Shown here piece by piece: positions 24,175-33,215 of a stretch of DNA of 64,000 nucleotides (position 1 is its first letter; each line of letters begins with the position of its first letter). Position numbers and translations under genes: made by a program. Below the pieces are notes generated by a model, which saw only the letters and a list, made by a program, of their open reading frames with translations, searched no databases and was not told the origin of the DNA. The DNA comes from Paenibacillus illinoisensis NBRC 15959 (GTDB lineage Bacteria > Bacillota > Bacilli > Paenibacillales > Paenibacillaceae), in NCBI RefSeq assembly GCF_004000925.1, contig NZ_BIME01000001.1:1116001-1180000 (forward strand), read 5' to 3'.

Positions 24175-24234
24175 GCCGGATCCAGCCCTACAACCAATCA
24201 ACATGAATGTTCAAAATTCATTCGATCCAACTGC

Positions 24235-24265
24235 TTGACTTGGAGTCGACTCCAAATTATAGAAT
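24235..24265 (+). promoter_or_regulatory. SDR gene promoter with 19-bp spacer MerR operator
   Basis: TTGACT (24235-24240) and TAGAAT (24260-24265) are 19 bp apart. Between them lies the perfect palindrome TTGGAGTCGACTCCAA (24240-24255). It is the same sequence as in the merR promoter. Confidence 0.85.
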
Positions 24266-24316
24266 GAGCGCAGCATACAGATTGGTTCTGTAATTCCCAA
24301 CAAAATGGAGGTAACT

Positions 24317-25198
24317 ATGAATAAACCAAACAAACTTCACACCGCGCTGATTACGGGCTCAACCTCAGGAATTGGCCTCGAGCTGACCCGCTCGTTATTG
24401 GCCGAAGGATGGCAGGTCATCGGCCTCAACCGTTCACCTTTTCCGGCAGAGCAAGGCGATATTCAACGTGCATTACGTTCAGGGCAGCTTCATTTGGTTC
24501 AGGCCAACCTGACCAACTACGAAAGTCTGAAAATCGCGCTCGATCAGATTAAACTCCAATTGGATACGATTGATGTCCTGTTTAATAACGCAGGGGGCAG
24601 TGCGGCAGAGCTTCGTTTTTCTGACCAAGGGCATGAAATGCACTTTGAACTTCAAACCATCGTTCCTTATATCATTTATATGGAGTTATATGATCTTATA
24701 CGCAGGGGCACTTTCAAGACGGTTGTTAATACTTCAACGAGTGCATTCAGTATGGTCCGACAGTTCAACCTGGACATTCTGGAACGTCCAACCGAATTCA
24801 AAAAGCTGTTTGGTCCATATGCCACCTCGAAGCTTGGCCTCTCCTTATGGACACGCGAGGCGGCTGAGGCGGCGAAGTCAGATGGCATTCGTCTTCTGAG
24901 CGTAGATCCTGGAGGTAACAATACTTTACGCGGCAGCAAAAAATCCGGTTTGCCCTTTTACATCAAGCCTGTCATGAAACTGTTCTTCCCTCCTCCAAGT
25001 CACGGTGCTTCGTTACTGTATAGTGCCGCATTCTCACAGACCAATCACGAATCAGGTACGTTCCTGATAAAAAATAAACCGACTGAACTTCGTTTCAAAG
25101 AGCAAGGTCCCATCATTTTGAAGCGGGTACATGAAATTTACGAGCAAGAGTTTCTATTTTCAATCCCTGCAGGAAGTGGAAATCAAAAAAGCGATTAA
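24317..25198 (+). CDS. Short-chain dehydrogenase/reductase, MerR-controlled
   Basis: 293 residues. The cofactor motif is TGSTSGIGLELT, the structural motif NNAGGSAAEL, and the catalytic residues are Ser (STSAFSM) and Y-A-T-S-K. It is longer than a classical SDR because of a C-terminal extension (VHEIYEQEFLFSIPAGSG). Enzymes of this group reduce reactive carbonyls, which fits control by an AdhR-type sensor. The start is the ATG at 24317, with GGAGG 6 nt upstream. The first ATG (24305) overlaps the ribosome site. Confidence 0.85.
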   Translation: MNKPNKLHTALITGSTSGIGLELTRSLLAEGWQVIGLNRSPFPAEQGDIQRALRSGQLHLVQANLTNYESLKIALDQIKLQLDTIDVLFNNAGGSAAELRFSDQGHEMHFELQTIVPYIIYMELYDLIRRGTFKTVVNTSTSAFSMVRQFNLDILERPTEFKKLFGPYATSKLGLSLWTREAAEAAKSDGIRLLSVDPGGNNTLRGSKKSGLPFYIKPVMKLFFPPPSHGASLLYSAAFSQTNHESGTFLIKNKPTELRFKEQGPIILKRVHEIYEQEFLFSIPAGSGNQKSD

Positions 25199-25234
25199 CA
25201 ACTGGAAAGACTGTACTTTGGCAAGTAACATTCT

Positions 25235-25252
25235 CCCCGTGTCACCACGGGG
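25235..25252 (+). terminator. Hairpin between convergent SDR and MarR genes
   Basis: CCCCGTG-TCAC-CACGGGG is a perfect 7-bp stem. The T run is poor on both sides, so it may be a weak terminator. Confidence 0.4.
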
Positions 25253-25285
25253 GTTCTCTCCATTTCAGTTTTGTTCCCTGTCAAA

Positions 25286-25804
25286 TCACTCTTCCTCCAA
25301 GCCATCCATTAAACTTCGAGTATCCAACTGCTCATAGAAACGAGTCAAATCCAGCACAAATCTCTTTAAAAATTCAAGCTCCATTTTGTTATATTCGCCC
25401 AGAAAACGGAGGAATTGATTTTCAATCTTTTCGTGCAGATCGGCATGAACGTGAAACAGCTTTTTGCCTGGTGAGGTTAACCGGAAATAAATCTCCTTTT
25501 TGTTGTCATTTAACTGTGTCTTTCGAAGCCATCCTTGCTTCAGCAGTTTATGGGCCACTTTGGAGGTGTTCCCTTTGCTGAGCTCCATTCGTTCAGCTAT
25601 GGAAGTCAGATTAATGGGTTCGTGTTCCCCAATACACGCAATCACATGCACATCCGTCATGTTCATAGCTGCGTCTGATGACAGAGTCTCGCGAATAATA
25701 TTCATGAAGAATAGATTTTCCTGGTCATCCTTTTGTTCTTTTTGATGCAAAAGCTTAATAAACAATCCATAAATGTAACGCAGATCCGTCTGTTCCTGAT
25801 CCAT
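25286..25804 (-). CDS. MarR-family regulator
   Basis: 172 residues. The winged-helix core is INLTSIAERMELSKGNTSK, then LLKQGWLRKTQLNDNKKEIYFRLTSPGKKLF (shown here by GWLRK and the wing). Dimerisation helices lie at both ends. The start is the ATG at 25804 with GGGGA upstream; the frame continues open to 25843. A palindrome TTGTTTC-ATCG-GAAACAA lies 75 bp upstream, and the same site occurs in front of the adjacent nitroreductase gene. It probably represses both. The C-terminus (LDTRSLMDGLEEE) is acidic. Confidence 0.85.
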   Translation of the reverse strand: MDQEQTDLRYIYGLFIKLLHQKEQKDDQENLFFMNIIRETLSSDAAMNMTDVHVIACIGEHEPINLTSIAERMELSKGNTSKVAHKLLKQGWLRKTQLNDNKKEIYFRLTSPGKKLFHVHADLHEKIENQFLRFLGEYNKMELEFLKRFVLDLTRFYEQLDTRSLMDGLEEE

Positions 25805-25878
25805 AGTTTCCCCAACCTTTTCTTCTCTCGGTCTATTATGCAAGCTAGGCTTGAATAACTTATATTATACACCGAAGT

Positions 25879-25896
25879 TTGTTTCATCGGAAACAA
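25879..25896 (-). promoter_or_regulatory. MarR operator copy 1 (marR promoter)
   Basis: TTGTTTC-ATCG-GAAACAA, 7-bp arms with a 4-bp centre. It is 75 bp upstream of the MarR start codon. It matches the site at 26550-26567. Confidence 0.7.
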
Positions 25897-25941
25897 TATA
25901 ATCAGAATTAATACGATATTTATCAACCTCCTGTTCCGGGA

Positions 25942-26502
25942 CTACAGCAGGGTAAGCTTTTGTTCAGCGGAAGTGCGTGACTTGGGTTTCGGTGTTTTGT
26001 CGAAGTACCCCATATGCAGCACACCGACGATTCGCTCATCTGTCTTCACGCTCAAACCCTCGCAAAAAATGGGGGAATGAATGTATTCCATCGTGGACCA
26101 AATCATACCTAGTCCCCGTTCCCAGGCAAGTAGTTGAAAATTCTGAATAACGCAGCTTACTGCCGCATAGTCTTCTTCCTGCTTATGGTGATCCTTTTCA
26201 TTCTTCATTACCACAATAAGGTGCGCAGGCATGCGGCTGATCTTATTTTTCAGCGCCTGCTGCAGTTTGCCGGGCATCAACTTCATCAATTTCATGTTTT
26301 GCACCGATTCCAGCATCAGACTGGCCACATGTTCTTTTGCTTCTGCACGCTCAGCGAGAATAAAACGCCAGGGTTCTCGCATGCCATGATTAGGTGCCCA
26401 GACCGCATCATTAAGCAATTCAACAATTAAGTCTGTGGACACCGGTTGTGCAGTAAAGCTGCGGATACTTCGTCGAGAGCGAATCGTATCGGCTATTGTC
26501 AT
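25942..26502 (-). CDS. Nitroreductase-family FMN oxidoreductase
   Basis: 186 residues. The FMN-binding start is RSRRSIRSF, followed by NDAVWAPNHGMREPWRF, and GLGMIWSTMEYIHSP near the C-terminus. Members reduce nitro-aromatics, quinones and similar compounds with NAD(P)H. It is transcribed leftward, as is the MarR gene, and lies 45 bp from the upstream marR operator. Its own upstream palindrome is a perfect copy of the MarR site. GAGGAAGT precedes the ATG. Confidence 0.88.
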   Translation of the reverse strand: MTIADTIRSRRSIRSFTAQPVSTDLIVELLNDAVWAPNHGMREPWRFILAERAEAKEHVASLMLESVQNMKLMKLMPGKLQQALKNKISRMPAHLIVVMKNEKDHHKQEEDYAAVSCVIQNFQLLAWERGLGMIWSTMEYIHSPIFCEGLSVKTDERIVGVLHMGYFDKTPKPKSRTSAEQKLTLL

Positions 26503-26549
26503 ATGAACTTCCTCATTTCCGAATAAGTATGTATACCGCTTGTAGTTTT

Positions 26550-26567
26550 TTGTTTCATGTGAAACAA
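26550..26567 (-). promoter_or_regulatory. MarR operator copy 2 (nitroreductase promoter)
   Basis: TTGTTTCA-TG-TGAAACAA is a perfect 18-bp palindrome, 48 bp upstream of the nitroreductase ATG. It overlaps a candidate -35 (ATGAAA) with TATACA 17 bp downstream on the minus strand. Confidence 0.75.
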
Positions 26568-26789
26568 TATCAGGGTACTATGAAATGCGATGAACGTCAA
26601 TCCTTATGTTTCAAGCCACAAACGAGCAATGCCAGAAGCGTCCTCCTTCATGTCTTAAGAGTTTGTGGCACAGACAAGCCATGGATCCCGTCTCCACCCT
26701 GTCTTTCATAATATCCAGGCCCTGCTTCATAAATGTATGAGTGACGACAAGGTATGCTTCAGCATGATCTGAACTGGAGGGATAGACGA

Positions 26790-27953
26790 ATGACCAAAGG
26801 ATCACAACCTAACGGTAAACCAACCATTGTTCCACAACCAATCCGAAGAGACGGGGCAGGCGGGCCGGATTTGGGTCCACGTGATGTCATGAGAGACCTT
26901 GAAAATCCGGATATGCTGGTTCCTCCAGCAACGGATGCAGGGCTTCTCCCCAATCTGAAAATGTCCTTTTCCGATACACATATGCAGTTAAATCATGGCG
27001 GATGGTCACGCGAGATTACAGTGCGAGATCTGCCCATTGCCACGACTCTAGCTGGGGTCAACATGAGTTTGACTCCAGGCGGCGTACGGGAACTCCACTG
27101 GCACCAGCAATCCGAGTGGGCTTATATGATCTGGGGAACGGCAAGAATCACATCTGTGGATCAGGAGGGCCGGAATTTTATCGCTGATGTCGGACCTGGA
27201 GACCTGTGGTTCTTTCCCAAAGGCCTGCCCCATTCCATTCAGGGACTGGAAGAGGGCTGTGAATTTTTGCTTGTTTTTGATGATGGTTCCTTCTCCGATC
27301 TCAACACGTTATCCATTTCAGACTGGTTCGCGCACACCCCTGCAGAGGTATTGTCTGTCAATTTTGGAGTACCTGAATCTGCATTTCAGTCCAGGCCGAC
27401 AGATCAGATTTATATTTTTCAGGATCAGGTTCCGGGTTCACTTGCGAGTCAGGAGATTCCTTCACCCTATGGTACTGTCCCCTTTTCATTCAAACACCGC
27501 TTGCTGGCTCAGGAGCCGCTTATAACGCCGGGAGGAAGTGTACGCATCGTGGATTCCACCAACTTCCCTATCTCCACAACCGTCGCTGCTGCACTGGTCG
27601 AGATTAAGCCTGGTGGCATGCGTGAATTACACTGGCATCCGAATGCGGATGAATGGCAGTATTATCTCACGGGACAAGGAAGAATGACGGTGTTCGGCGG
27701 CAATGGTACGGCACGCACATTCAATTACAGAGCCGGAGATGTAGGGTATGTTCCAGTAGCCATGGGGCACTATGTTCAAAACACAGGCAGCGATACCTTA
27801 TGGTTTTTGGAGATCTTCCGAAGTGACCGTTTTGAAGATATCTCATTGAACCAATGGATGGCACTTACACCTCGTGAACTTGTCCGCGACAATCTGAACG
27901 CGCCAACGGAGCTGCTTGATGCACTGCGCAAAGTGAAATGGCCTGTCGTTTAA
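26790..27953 (+). CDS. oxdC: Bicupin oxalate-decarboxylase-like protein
   Basis: 387 residues, two cupin domains. Site 1 Mn ligands: [10 protein letters not shown] (His, His, Glu) and GLP-H. Site 2: [11 protein letters not shown] and VAMG-H. Known OxdC enzymes turn oxalate to formate and CO2. The active-site lid after LVFDDGSF is SDLNTL instead of the SENSTF of B. subtilis OxdC, so the Glu that delivers the proton is replaced by Asp. Changes there are known to shift OxdC toward oxidase activity. The enzyme is cytosolic (no signal peptide). The ATG at 26790 follows GGAGGGAT; the reading from 26754 has no ribosome site. It is followed 75 bp later by an alcohol dehydrogenase gene. Confidence 0.88.
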   Translation: MTKGSQPNGKPTIVPQPIRRDGAGGPDLGPRDVMRDLENPDMLVPPATDAGLLPNLKMSFSDTHMQLNHGGWSREITVRDLPIATTLAGVNMSLTPGGVRELHWHQQSEWAYMIWGTARITSVDQEGRNFIADVGPGDLWFFPKGLPHSIQGLEEGCEFLLVFDDGSFSDLNTLSISDWFAHTPAEVLSVNFGVPESAFQSRPTDQIYIFQDQVPGSLASQEIPSPYGTVPFSFKHRLLAQEPLITPGGSVRIVDSTNFPISTTVAAALVEIKPGGMRELHWHPNADEWQYYLTGQGRMTVFGGNGTARTFNYRAGDVGYVPVAMGHYVQNTGSDTLWFLEIFRSDRFEDISLNQWMALTPRELVRDNLNAPTELLDALRKVKWPVV

Positions 27954-28028
27954 TTTCATATGTACCTCTATCAAATGGTCCCAAACGGGGTAATTCTCAG
28001 AGAACTACTATACGATAGGAGGAATATG

Positions 28029-29171
28029 ATGATGAGAGCCGTTACTTTTCAAGGGACCAAGGATATTCAGGTAAAGCAGGTTGAAGATCCAAGACTGCAA
28101 CAAAAGGATGACATTATCGTTCGTATTACTTCTACAGCCATATGTGGATCAGATCTTCATATTTATCAGGGAGCATTACCCGCTGAAAAGGATTATGTCA
28201 TCGGTCATGAACCGATGGGAATCGTGGAGGAAGTCGGTCCTGAAGTGACACGCGTAAAAAAGGGGGACCGTGTGGTCCTGCCTTTTAACATTTCTTGTGG
28301 CGAATGCTTCTATTGCAACCATGACATGGAAAGCCAATGTGACAATTCCAACGGTAACCCGGATATTCACACCGGTGGTTATTTCGGATTTACGGAACGG
28401 TATGGCAATCACCCTGGTGGTCAGGCGGAATTCCTGCGTGTGCCTTACGGAAATTTCATGCCGTTTGTCATTCCGGAATCCTGTGAATTGGAAGACGAAG
28501 CCTTGCTGTTTCTATCCGATGTTCTTCCTACCGCGTACTGGAGTGTCGAAAATGCCGGCGTTAAACCTGGAGATACGGTAACCGTACTGGGCAGTGGGCC
28601 AATTGGCTTGATGACCCAGAAGTTTGCCTGGATGAAAGGCGCGAAGCGGGTTATCGCTGTTGACCGCCTTCCGTATCGCCTCGACAAAGCCAAGCGTATG
28701 AATGATGTGGAAACCTTCAATTTTGAAGCTTATGATGACATGGGCGCACATATCCGCGAGATTACGGGTGGCGGTACCGAAGTGGTCATCGACTGTGTCG
28801 GCATGGACGGTAAAAAATCCACTTTGGAGGAAATCGGACAGAAGCTGAAGCTTCACGGTGGTGCCCTGAGTGCCATCGAAATTGGTATGAAAGCCGTACG
28901 CAAATTCGGTACATTCCAGCTTACAGGTGTGTACGGTTCGTCCTACAACATGTTCCCACTGGGCAGTATGTTTGAACGCAACATCAATCTTAAAATGGGA
29001 CAGGCTCCTGTCATCCACTATATGCCGGAATTGTTCCGCAAGATTACAGCAGGTGAATTCGATCCGACCGAGATTGTTTCCCATCGCATTGCGCTGGAAA
29101 ATGCCAGTGAGGCGTATCGGATCTTCAACGATCATGAAGACGAATGTACCAAAGTTGTGCTGAAACCTTAA
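28029..29171 (+). CDS. Zinc-dependent alcohol dehydrogenase, formaldehyde-dehydrogenase-like
   Basis: About 380 residues of the medium-chain ADH family. Catalytic zinc ligands are Cys in ICGSDLHIY and His-Glu in GHEPMGIVEEVG. The structural zinc cluster is CGECFYCNHDMESQC with four Cys. The Rossmann motif is VLGSGPIGLM. The insertion between the zinc region and the Rossmann fold (FGFTERYGNHPGGQAEF) is typical of glutathione-independent formaldehyde-dehydrogenase-like enzymes. The exact start is one of three consecutive ATGs (28026, 28029, 28032) after AGGAGG. It may be cotranscribed with the oxalate decarboxylase gene; a terminator follows at 29195-29229. Confidence 0.88.
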   Translation: MMRAVTFQGTKDIQVKQVEDPRLQQKDDIIVRITSTAICGSDLHIYQGALPAEKDYVIGHEPMGIVEEVGPEVTRVKKGDRVVLPFNISCGECFYCNHDMESQCDNSNGNPDIHTGGYFGFTERYGNHPGGQAEFLRVPYGNFMPFVIPESCELEDEALLFLSDVLPTAYWSVENAGVKPGDTVTVLGSGPIGLMTQKFAWMKGAKRVIAVDRLPYRLDKAKRMNDVETFNFEAYDDMGAHIREITGGGTEVVIDCVGMDGKKSTLEEIGQKLKLHGGALSAIEIGMKAVRKFGTFQLTGVYGSSYNMFPLGSMFERNINLKMGQAPVIHYMPELFRKITAGEFDPTEIVSHRIALENASEAYRIFNDHEDECTKVVLKP

Positions 29172-29194
29172 TGTAGGAGCATGAGCACAGCAAT

Positions 29195-29229
29195 AAGGCA
29201 GATGTCCTTGTACAGGTCATCTGCCTTTT
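29195..29229 (+). terminator. Terminator of the oxdC-adh unit
   Basis: AAGGCAGATG pairs with CATCTGCCTT and is followed by T. Confidence 0.8.
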
Positions 29230-29288
29230 GCGTTGTTATTCATATGCCAGACAGGATGAAAAATGGTATCCTTGTTGCATCTCTTGAA

Positions 29289-30074
29289 CTATCTAGCTTT
29301 CGAGGCTTGAATGAGTACACTTTCTCCCCCAAAGCTTGACAGCTTATTCGGTACTGCCTCTTCGAACCGGAAGAACTTTTTAATGACCGAAGGTGCACAT
29401 AGCATGCTTGCTTCAAGCTCCCGTACATCCGCTTCAGGCAGTCCAGCACGCTTGCACCAATCTTCAAAGAGGAAGGTTTTCTCGAAGGAAACCATTGCTT
29501 CCACGCGATATTCCGCCACTTCCATCATTCGAATCCACTCCGACTTGCGCCATGCACGAACATGACTGGGATCGCGGCGCTTTTCTACTTCATTGTAGAA
29601 TTGATCATATTCATCACGCTCCGGTGCCACGTTGTCTATCAGCAGCAGTCTTCCACCTGGTTTCGTTACCCGGAACGCCTCCGTTAGAAAAGAAAAAACA
29701 TCGGGAAAATGGTGCGCAGCGATCCTGCAGGTGACGATATCGAAGACATCATCTTCGAAGGGTAATTGCTCCGCATCTCCCGGTACAAAATTCACGTTCT
29801 GATGACCGCTCTCCCTAATAAAGCGTTCAGCTACCTGGAGCATCTCCTCTGTCAAATCCAAAGCCGTTACCTGCTTAACAAGAGGGGCCAGTGCACACGC
29901 AACGTGTCCTCCTCCCGTTGCTATATCAAGTACATGCATATCAGGACTTGCCCCAGATGAAGCCACCAGCACATCCAGATCCTTGCCCTTGGCATGCAGG
30001 GGACTGGTCACATACTTCTCGGCATTTTTGCCGAATTGCTGCTGCACTTGTCCTTTCATTCCGTCATGAGTCAT
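29289..30074 (-). CDS. Class I SAM-dependent methyltransferase, UbiE-like
   Basis: 261 residues. Motif I is VLDIATGGGHVACAL, motif II is ALDLTEEMLQVAE, motif III is VPGDAEQLPFEDDVFDIVTC, then RVTKPGGRLLLID. This is the UbiE/methyltransf_11 type, which methylates quinones or small molecules. The substrate is not readable. It starts at the ATG at 30074, since AAGGAGGAAG precedes it. It is on the opposite strand to the alcohol dehydrogenase gene and convergent with it. Confidence 0.85.
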   Translation of the reverse strand: MTHDGMKGQVQQQFGKNAEKYVTSPLHAKGKDLDVLVASSGASPDMHVLDIATGGGHVACALAPLVKQVTALDLTEEMLQVAERFIRESGHQNVNFVPGDAEQLPFEDDVFDIVTCRIAAHHFPDVFSFLTEAFRVTKPGGRLLLIDNVAPERDEYDQFYNEVEKRRDPSHVRAWRKSEWIRMMEVAEYRVEAMVSFEKTFLFEDWCKRAGLPEADVRELEASMLCAPSVIKKFFRFEEAVPNKLSSFGGESVLIQASKAR

Positions 30075-30175
30075 ACTGCTTCCTCCTTGCCTAATGTTCC
30101 GATAGATGAAACATCGTTTCAAAAGTTAAATTATTGTAACTATTTTAGCACAGATCAGGGCCAAGCGAAAATATA

Positions 30176-30215
30176 AAAAGCATTCCCTGAATGAAGCCAC
30201 TCAGGAAATGCCTTG
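30176..30215 (-). terminator. Terminator of the fru operon
   Basis: On the minus strand AAGGCATTTCCTGA pairs with TCAGGGAATGCTT and a T run follows, 23 bp past the fruA stop. Confidence 0.85.
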
Positions 30216-30238
30216 GTATTGTTACATTAGAACACTGC

Positions 30239-32215
30239 TTATTTTACAACCGTTGGTGACTTTTTCCACAATCCCAATACCAGACCTGAGATTACTGCAC
30301 CGATCGCAACGGCCAGCAGGAACAACAGAGCATGGTTAGCCAGTGCTGCTACGAAAATTCCTCCGTGCGGAGCTGGTACGTTAATGCTCCAGAGCTGTGT
30401 TAGTCCACCTGCAACGGCCGAACCAATGATACAGGATGTTAGTACACGCAGCGGGTCTGCCGCAGCGAATGGAATGGCACCTTCAGTAATGAAGGATAAT
30501 CCGAGTACATAGTTCGTTAAGCCGGATTTGCGTTCTTGTTCCGTGAATTTGGACTTAAAGAACGTGGAAGCCAGAGCGATGGCCAGAGGTGGCACCATCC
30601 CGCCTGCCATTACGGCAGCCATCCAAGCACCGTCCGTGTTGCCGCTTGATGTGAATACACCAATGGCAAATGTATACGCTGCTTTGTTGAACGGTCCACC
30701 CATATCAATGGACATCATGCCGCCAAGCAATAATCCAAGCAATACAGCATTTCCTGTTCCGAGATTTCCAAGTGCATCTACAAGCCACGTGTTAAGCGAG
30801 CCAAAGATCGGATCGAAGACATAGTAACTGATTGCACCAACAATGAGCAATCCGAGTACAGGATACAGCAGAATGGGTTTCAGACCGTCAATGGCTTTAG
30901 GCAAGCCTCTGAGCAGCTTACGCAAACCGATAACAACATAACCAGCAAGGAAACCGGCTGCAAGTCCGCCAAGGAAACCAGCATTGGAGTTCACGGCCAT
31001 CAATCCACCAACCATACCTGGCATCAGGGCTGGACGGTCACCAATACTCATTGCGATAAATCCGGCCAGTACCGGAATGAGGAAGTGGAATGCACCCGTT
31101 CCGCCGCCAATCGTCTGCAGCAGCTGAAAGAGAGGATTATCCTCGCCCGCAAGCTGTTCGATCAGGAACGAAATAGCAAGGAGGATTCCTCCACCCACGA
31201 CAAACGGAAGCATATGTGAAATCCCGTTCATCAGATCCTTATAGATCTTGCTGCCTACGCTCATTTTGCTCGCGCTCGCTCCGTCTTCCTTCATATTGCT
31301 GCCGCCTTGGCTGCGATAGATTGGAGCATCTCCATTCACCGCTTTGCGAATCAGCTCTTCAGACTTACGAATTCCGTCGCTTACCGGTCTTTGCAGTACC
31401 GGCTTGCCGTCAAACCGGGCCATCTCCACATTTTTATCTGCCGCGACGATAACCCCTTTGGCACGAGCAATCTCATCTGCGGTCAAAACGTTCTGTGCTC
31501 CCTCGGAACCATTGGTCTCTACGCGGATATTAATGCCCATTTCCTGAGCTTTCTTCTTGAGTGCATCCTCAGCCATGAAGGTATGTGCAATTCCCGTTGG
31601 ACATGCTGTAACAGCTACGACGAAATCTTCTGAATTCTCATTACCTACAATGACGCCAGGAGTTTGCTGCGGTGCAGAATCTGCTTCACTTGCGGCTTTT
31701 GCGGCTTTTGCAGCCTTTTCGGCTTTCGCTTTCTCCTTGGCAGCTTCTTTCTCCGCTGCTTCCTCCTGTTTCGCATCAAATAATGCACTTACTTCTGCAG
31801 GCGTATCTGTACTCATCAGTTGAGCAATGAAATCGCTATCAATCAGCAGCCTGGAAAGAGCAGCGAGTGTGCGAAGATGGGTATTACCTGCACCTTCAGG
31901 AGCAGCAATCATGAAAAAGATATGAGCCGGCTCATCATCAAGCGCTGCAAAATCCAATCCATTTTTGCTTTTTGCAAATACTACTGTTGGTTCATTCACT
32001 GCAGATGTCTTCGCATGGGGCATGGCAATACCGCCGCCAATTCCTGTGCTGGACTCTGCCTCCCTTTTATAGATCATTTCCTTAAACAGAACTGGATCAT
32101 TAATGCGTCCACTTTTGTTCAGACTTGCAATGAGTTCATCAATTGCTTCATCTTTGGTTGTGGCTTGCAGGTCCATGATCATCGTTTCCTGGATCATCAG
32201 GTCTGTTATTCTCAT
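30239..32215 (-). CDS. fruA: Fructose-specific PTS enzyme IIABC
   Basis: 658 residues with three domains. IIA (about 1-150) has the phospho-His H67 in AMPHAKTSA. A Lys/Ala/Glu-rich linker follows (about 150-185). IIB (about 195-290) has the phospho-Cys C205 in VTACPTGIAHTF. IIC (about 325-650) has about nine membrane helices with DMGGPFNKAAY and the EGAIPFAAADP loop. It imports fructose and phosphorylates it to fructose-1-phosphate. It is the last gene of fruR-fruK-fruA. The ATG at 32215 is 86 bp after the fruK stop; an intercistronic hairpin sits between (32240-32262). The terminator follows at 30176. Confidence 0.95.
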   Translation of the reverse strand: MRITDLMIQETMIMDLQATTKDEAIDELIASLNKSGRINDPVLFKEMIYKREAESSTGIGGGIAMPHAKTSAVNEPTVVFAKSKNGLDFAALDDEPAHIFFMIAAPEGAGNTHLRTLAALSRLLIDSDFIAQLMSTDTPAEVSALFDAKQEEAAEKEAAKEKAKAEKAAKAAKAASEADSAPQQTPGVIVGNENSEDFVVAVTACPTGIAHTFMAEDALKKKAQEMGINIRVETNGSEGAQNVLTADEIARAKGVIVAADKNVEMARFDGKPVLQRPVSDGIRKSEELIRKAVNGDAPIYRSQGGSNMKEDGASASKMSVGSKIYKDLMNGISHMLPFVVGGGILLAISFLIEQLAGEDNPLFQLLQTIGGGTGAFHFLIPVLAGFIAMSIGDRPALMPGMVGGLMAVNSNAGFLGGLAAGFLAGYVVIGLRKLLRGLPKAIDGLKPILLYPVLGLLIVGAISYYVFDPIFGSLNTWLVDALGNLGTGNAVLLGLLLGGMMSIDMGGPFNKAAYTFAIGVFTSSGNTDGAWMAAVMAGGMVPPLAIALASTFFKSKFTEQERKSGLTNYVLGLSFITEGAIPFAAADPLRVLTSCIIGSAVAGGLTQLWSINVPAPHGGIFVAALANHALLFLLAVAIGAVISGLVLGLWKKSPTVVK

Positions 32216-32239
32216 CTGTTACACTCCCCTTGAGTTCAG

Positions 32240-32262
32240 TCGGCCTGCGCTTGTCAGGCCGA
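32240..32262 (-). other. Intercistronic hairpin between fruK and fruA
   Basis: TCGGCCTG-CGCTTGT-CAGGCCGA is a perfect 8-bp stem with no T run. It could stabilise or process the fruK/fruA mRNA. Confidence 0.6.
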
Positions 32263-32301
32263 ATTTATAAATTACAATTGGCTTGCCTCGGACATGTCGA
32301 T

Positions 32302-33213
32302 CTACAATTTGGTGATGGTAACCTCGTCTCGAAGCTCTTCAATGAATTCGCGTGTAGCAAGATCATCCGAGAAAGCCGTTGCACTTCCGGAAGCGACTCC
32401 CGTACGGAAGGCTTCAAGGATATCACCATTTAATACATAAGTGCCTACGAATCCTCCGATCATGGAATCTCCAGCCCCAACCGAATTTTTCACCATTCCT
32501 TTTGGCACACTCGCGTGGTACACATCCGATCCGGTAATGAACAGGGCTCCATCTCCGGCCATGGAGATTAATACTTGCTTGGCCCCTGCCTCCAGAAGCT
32601 TGCGACCGTACAAGACCAGCTCTTCCCGAGTTTCGATATTAACCCCGAAAAGTTCAGCGAGCTCGTGATGATTCGGCTTCACCAGCAATGGCTTATGCAC
32701 CAGTGCTTCCATTAATGCCGGTCCAGTGGTATCAATGACGAACTCTGCACCCGTCTGCTTGCAGACCTGAATGAGACGATCATAAAAATCAGTTCCCAGA
32801 GATGGCGGAATGCTACCCGATAGAACGACGATATCTCCCGTTTGCAGCGAGGAGAGTTTCTGCAGCAGTTGTGCTGCTTCTTCTTCACGAATGGCCGGGC
32901 CAAGACCGTTGATTTCCGTCTCGTCTCCATGCTTCAACTTGATATTGATCCGCGTATCATCCGCAATGGTAACAAAATCAGTCTGTATCTGATCTTCCTG
33001 CAACTTGTCATTAATGAAACGACCTGTGAATCCACCAAGGAATCCAATCGCCGTGTTACCTGCTCCCAGCTGATTCAGCACACGTGATACATTGATGCCT
33101 TTACCACCTGGAAGCTTCAAATCCCGATTCATGCGATTCAATCCGCCGAGCTTCAGGTCATCCACTTCCACGATGTAATCAATGGAAGGATTAAGTGTTA
33201 TCGTATATATCAT
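32302..33213 (-). CDS. fruK: 1-Phosphofructokinase
   Basis: 303 residues of the PfkB/ribokinase family. The sugar-binding signature is LPGGKGINVSRVL, and the C-terminal signature is GAGDSMIGGFVGTYV, with Asp as the catalytic base. It phosphorylates fructose-1-phosphate to fructose-1,6-bisphosphate, the step after the PTS. Its start is 2 bp from the fruR stop, so the genes are translationally coupled. It is an ordinary full-length enzyme. Confidence 0.95.
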   Translation of the reverse strand: MIYTITLNPSIDYIVEVDDLKLGGLNRMNRDLKLPGGKGINVSRVLNQLGAGNTAIGFLGGFTGRFINDKLQEDQIQTDFVTIADDTRINIKLKHGDETEINGLGPAIREEEAAQLLQKLSSLQTGDIVVLSGSIPPSLGTDFYDRLIQVCKQTGAEFVIDTTGPALMEALVHKPLLVKPNHHELAELFGVNIETREELVLYGRKLLEAGAKQVLISMAGDGALFITGSDVYHASVPKGMVKNSVGAGDSMIGGFVGTYVLNGDILEAFRTGVASGSATAFSDDLATREFIEELRDEVTITKL

Positions 33214-33215
33214 TG

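Noticed and set aside
26611..26805. 64-residue minus-strand ORF overlapping the oxalate decarboxylase start
   Set aside because: No ribosome site, no family match, and it lies antisense to the oxdC promoter region.
28512..29135. 207-residue minus-strand frame inside the alcohol dehydrogenase gene
   Set aside because: Shadow frame; the plus-strand product has full zinc-ADH motifs.
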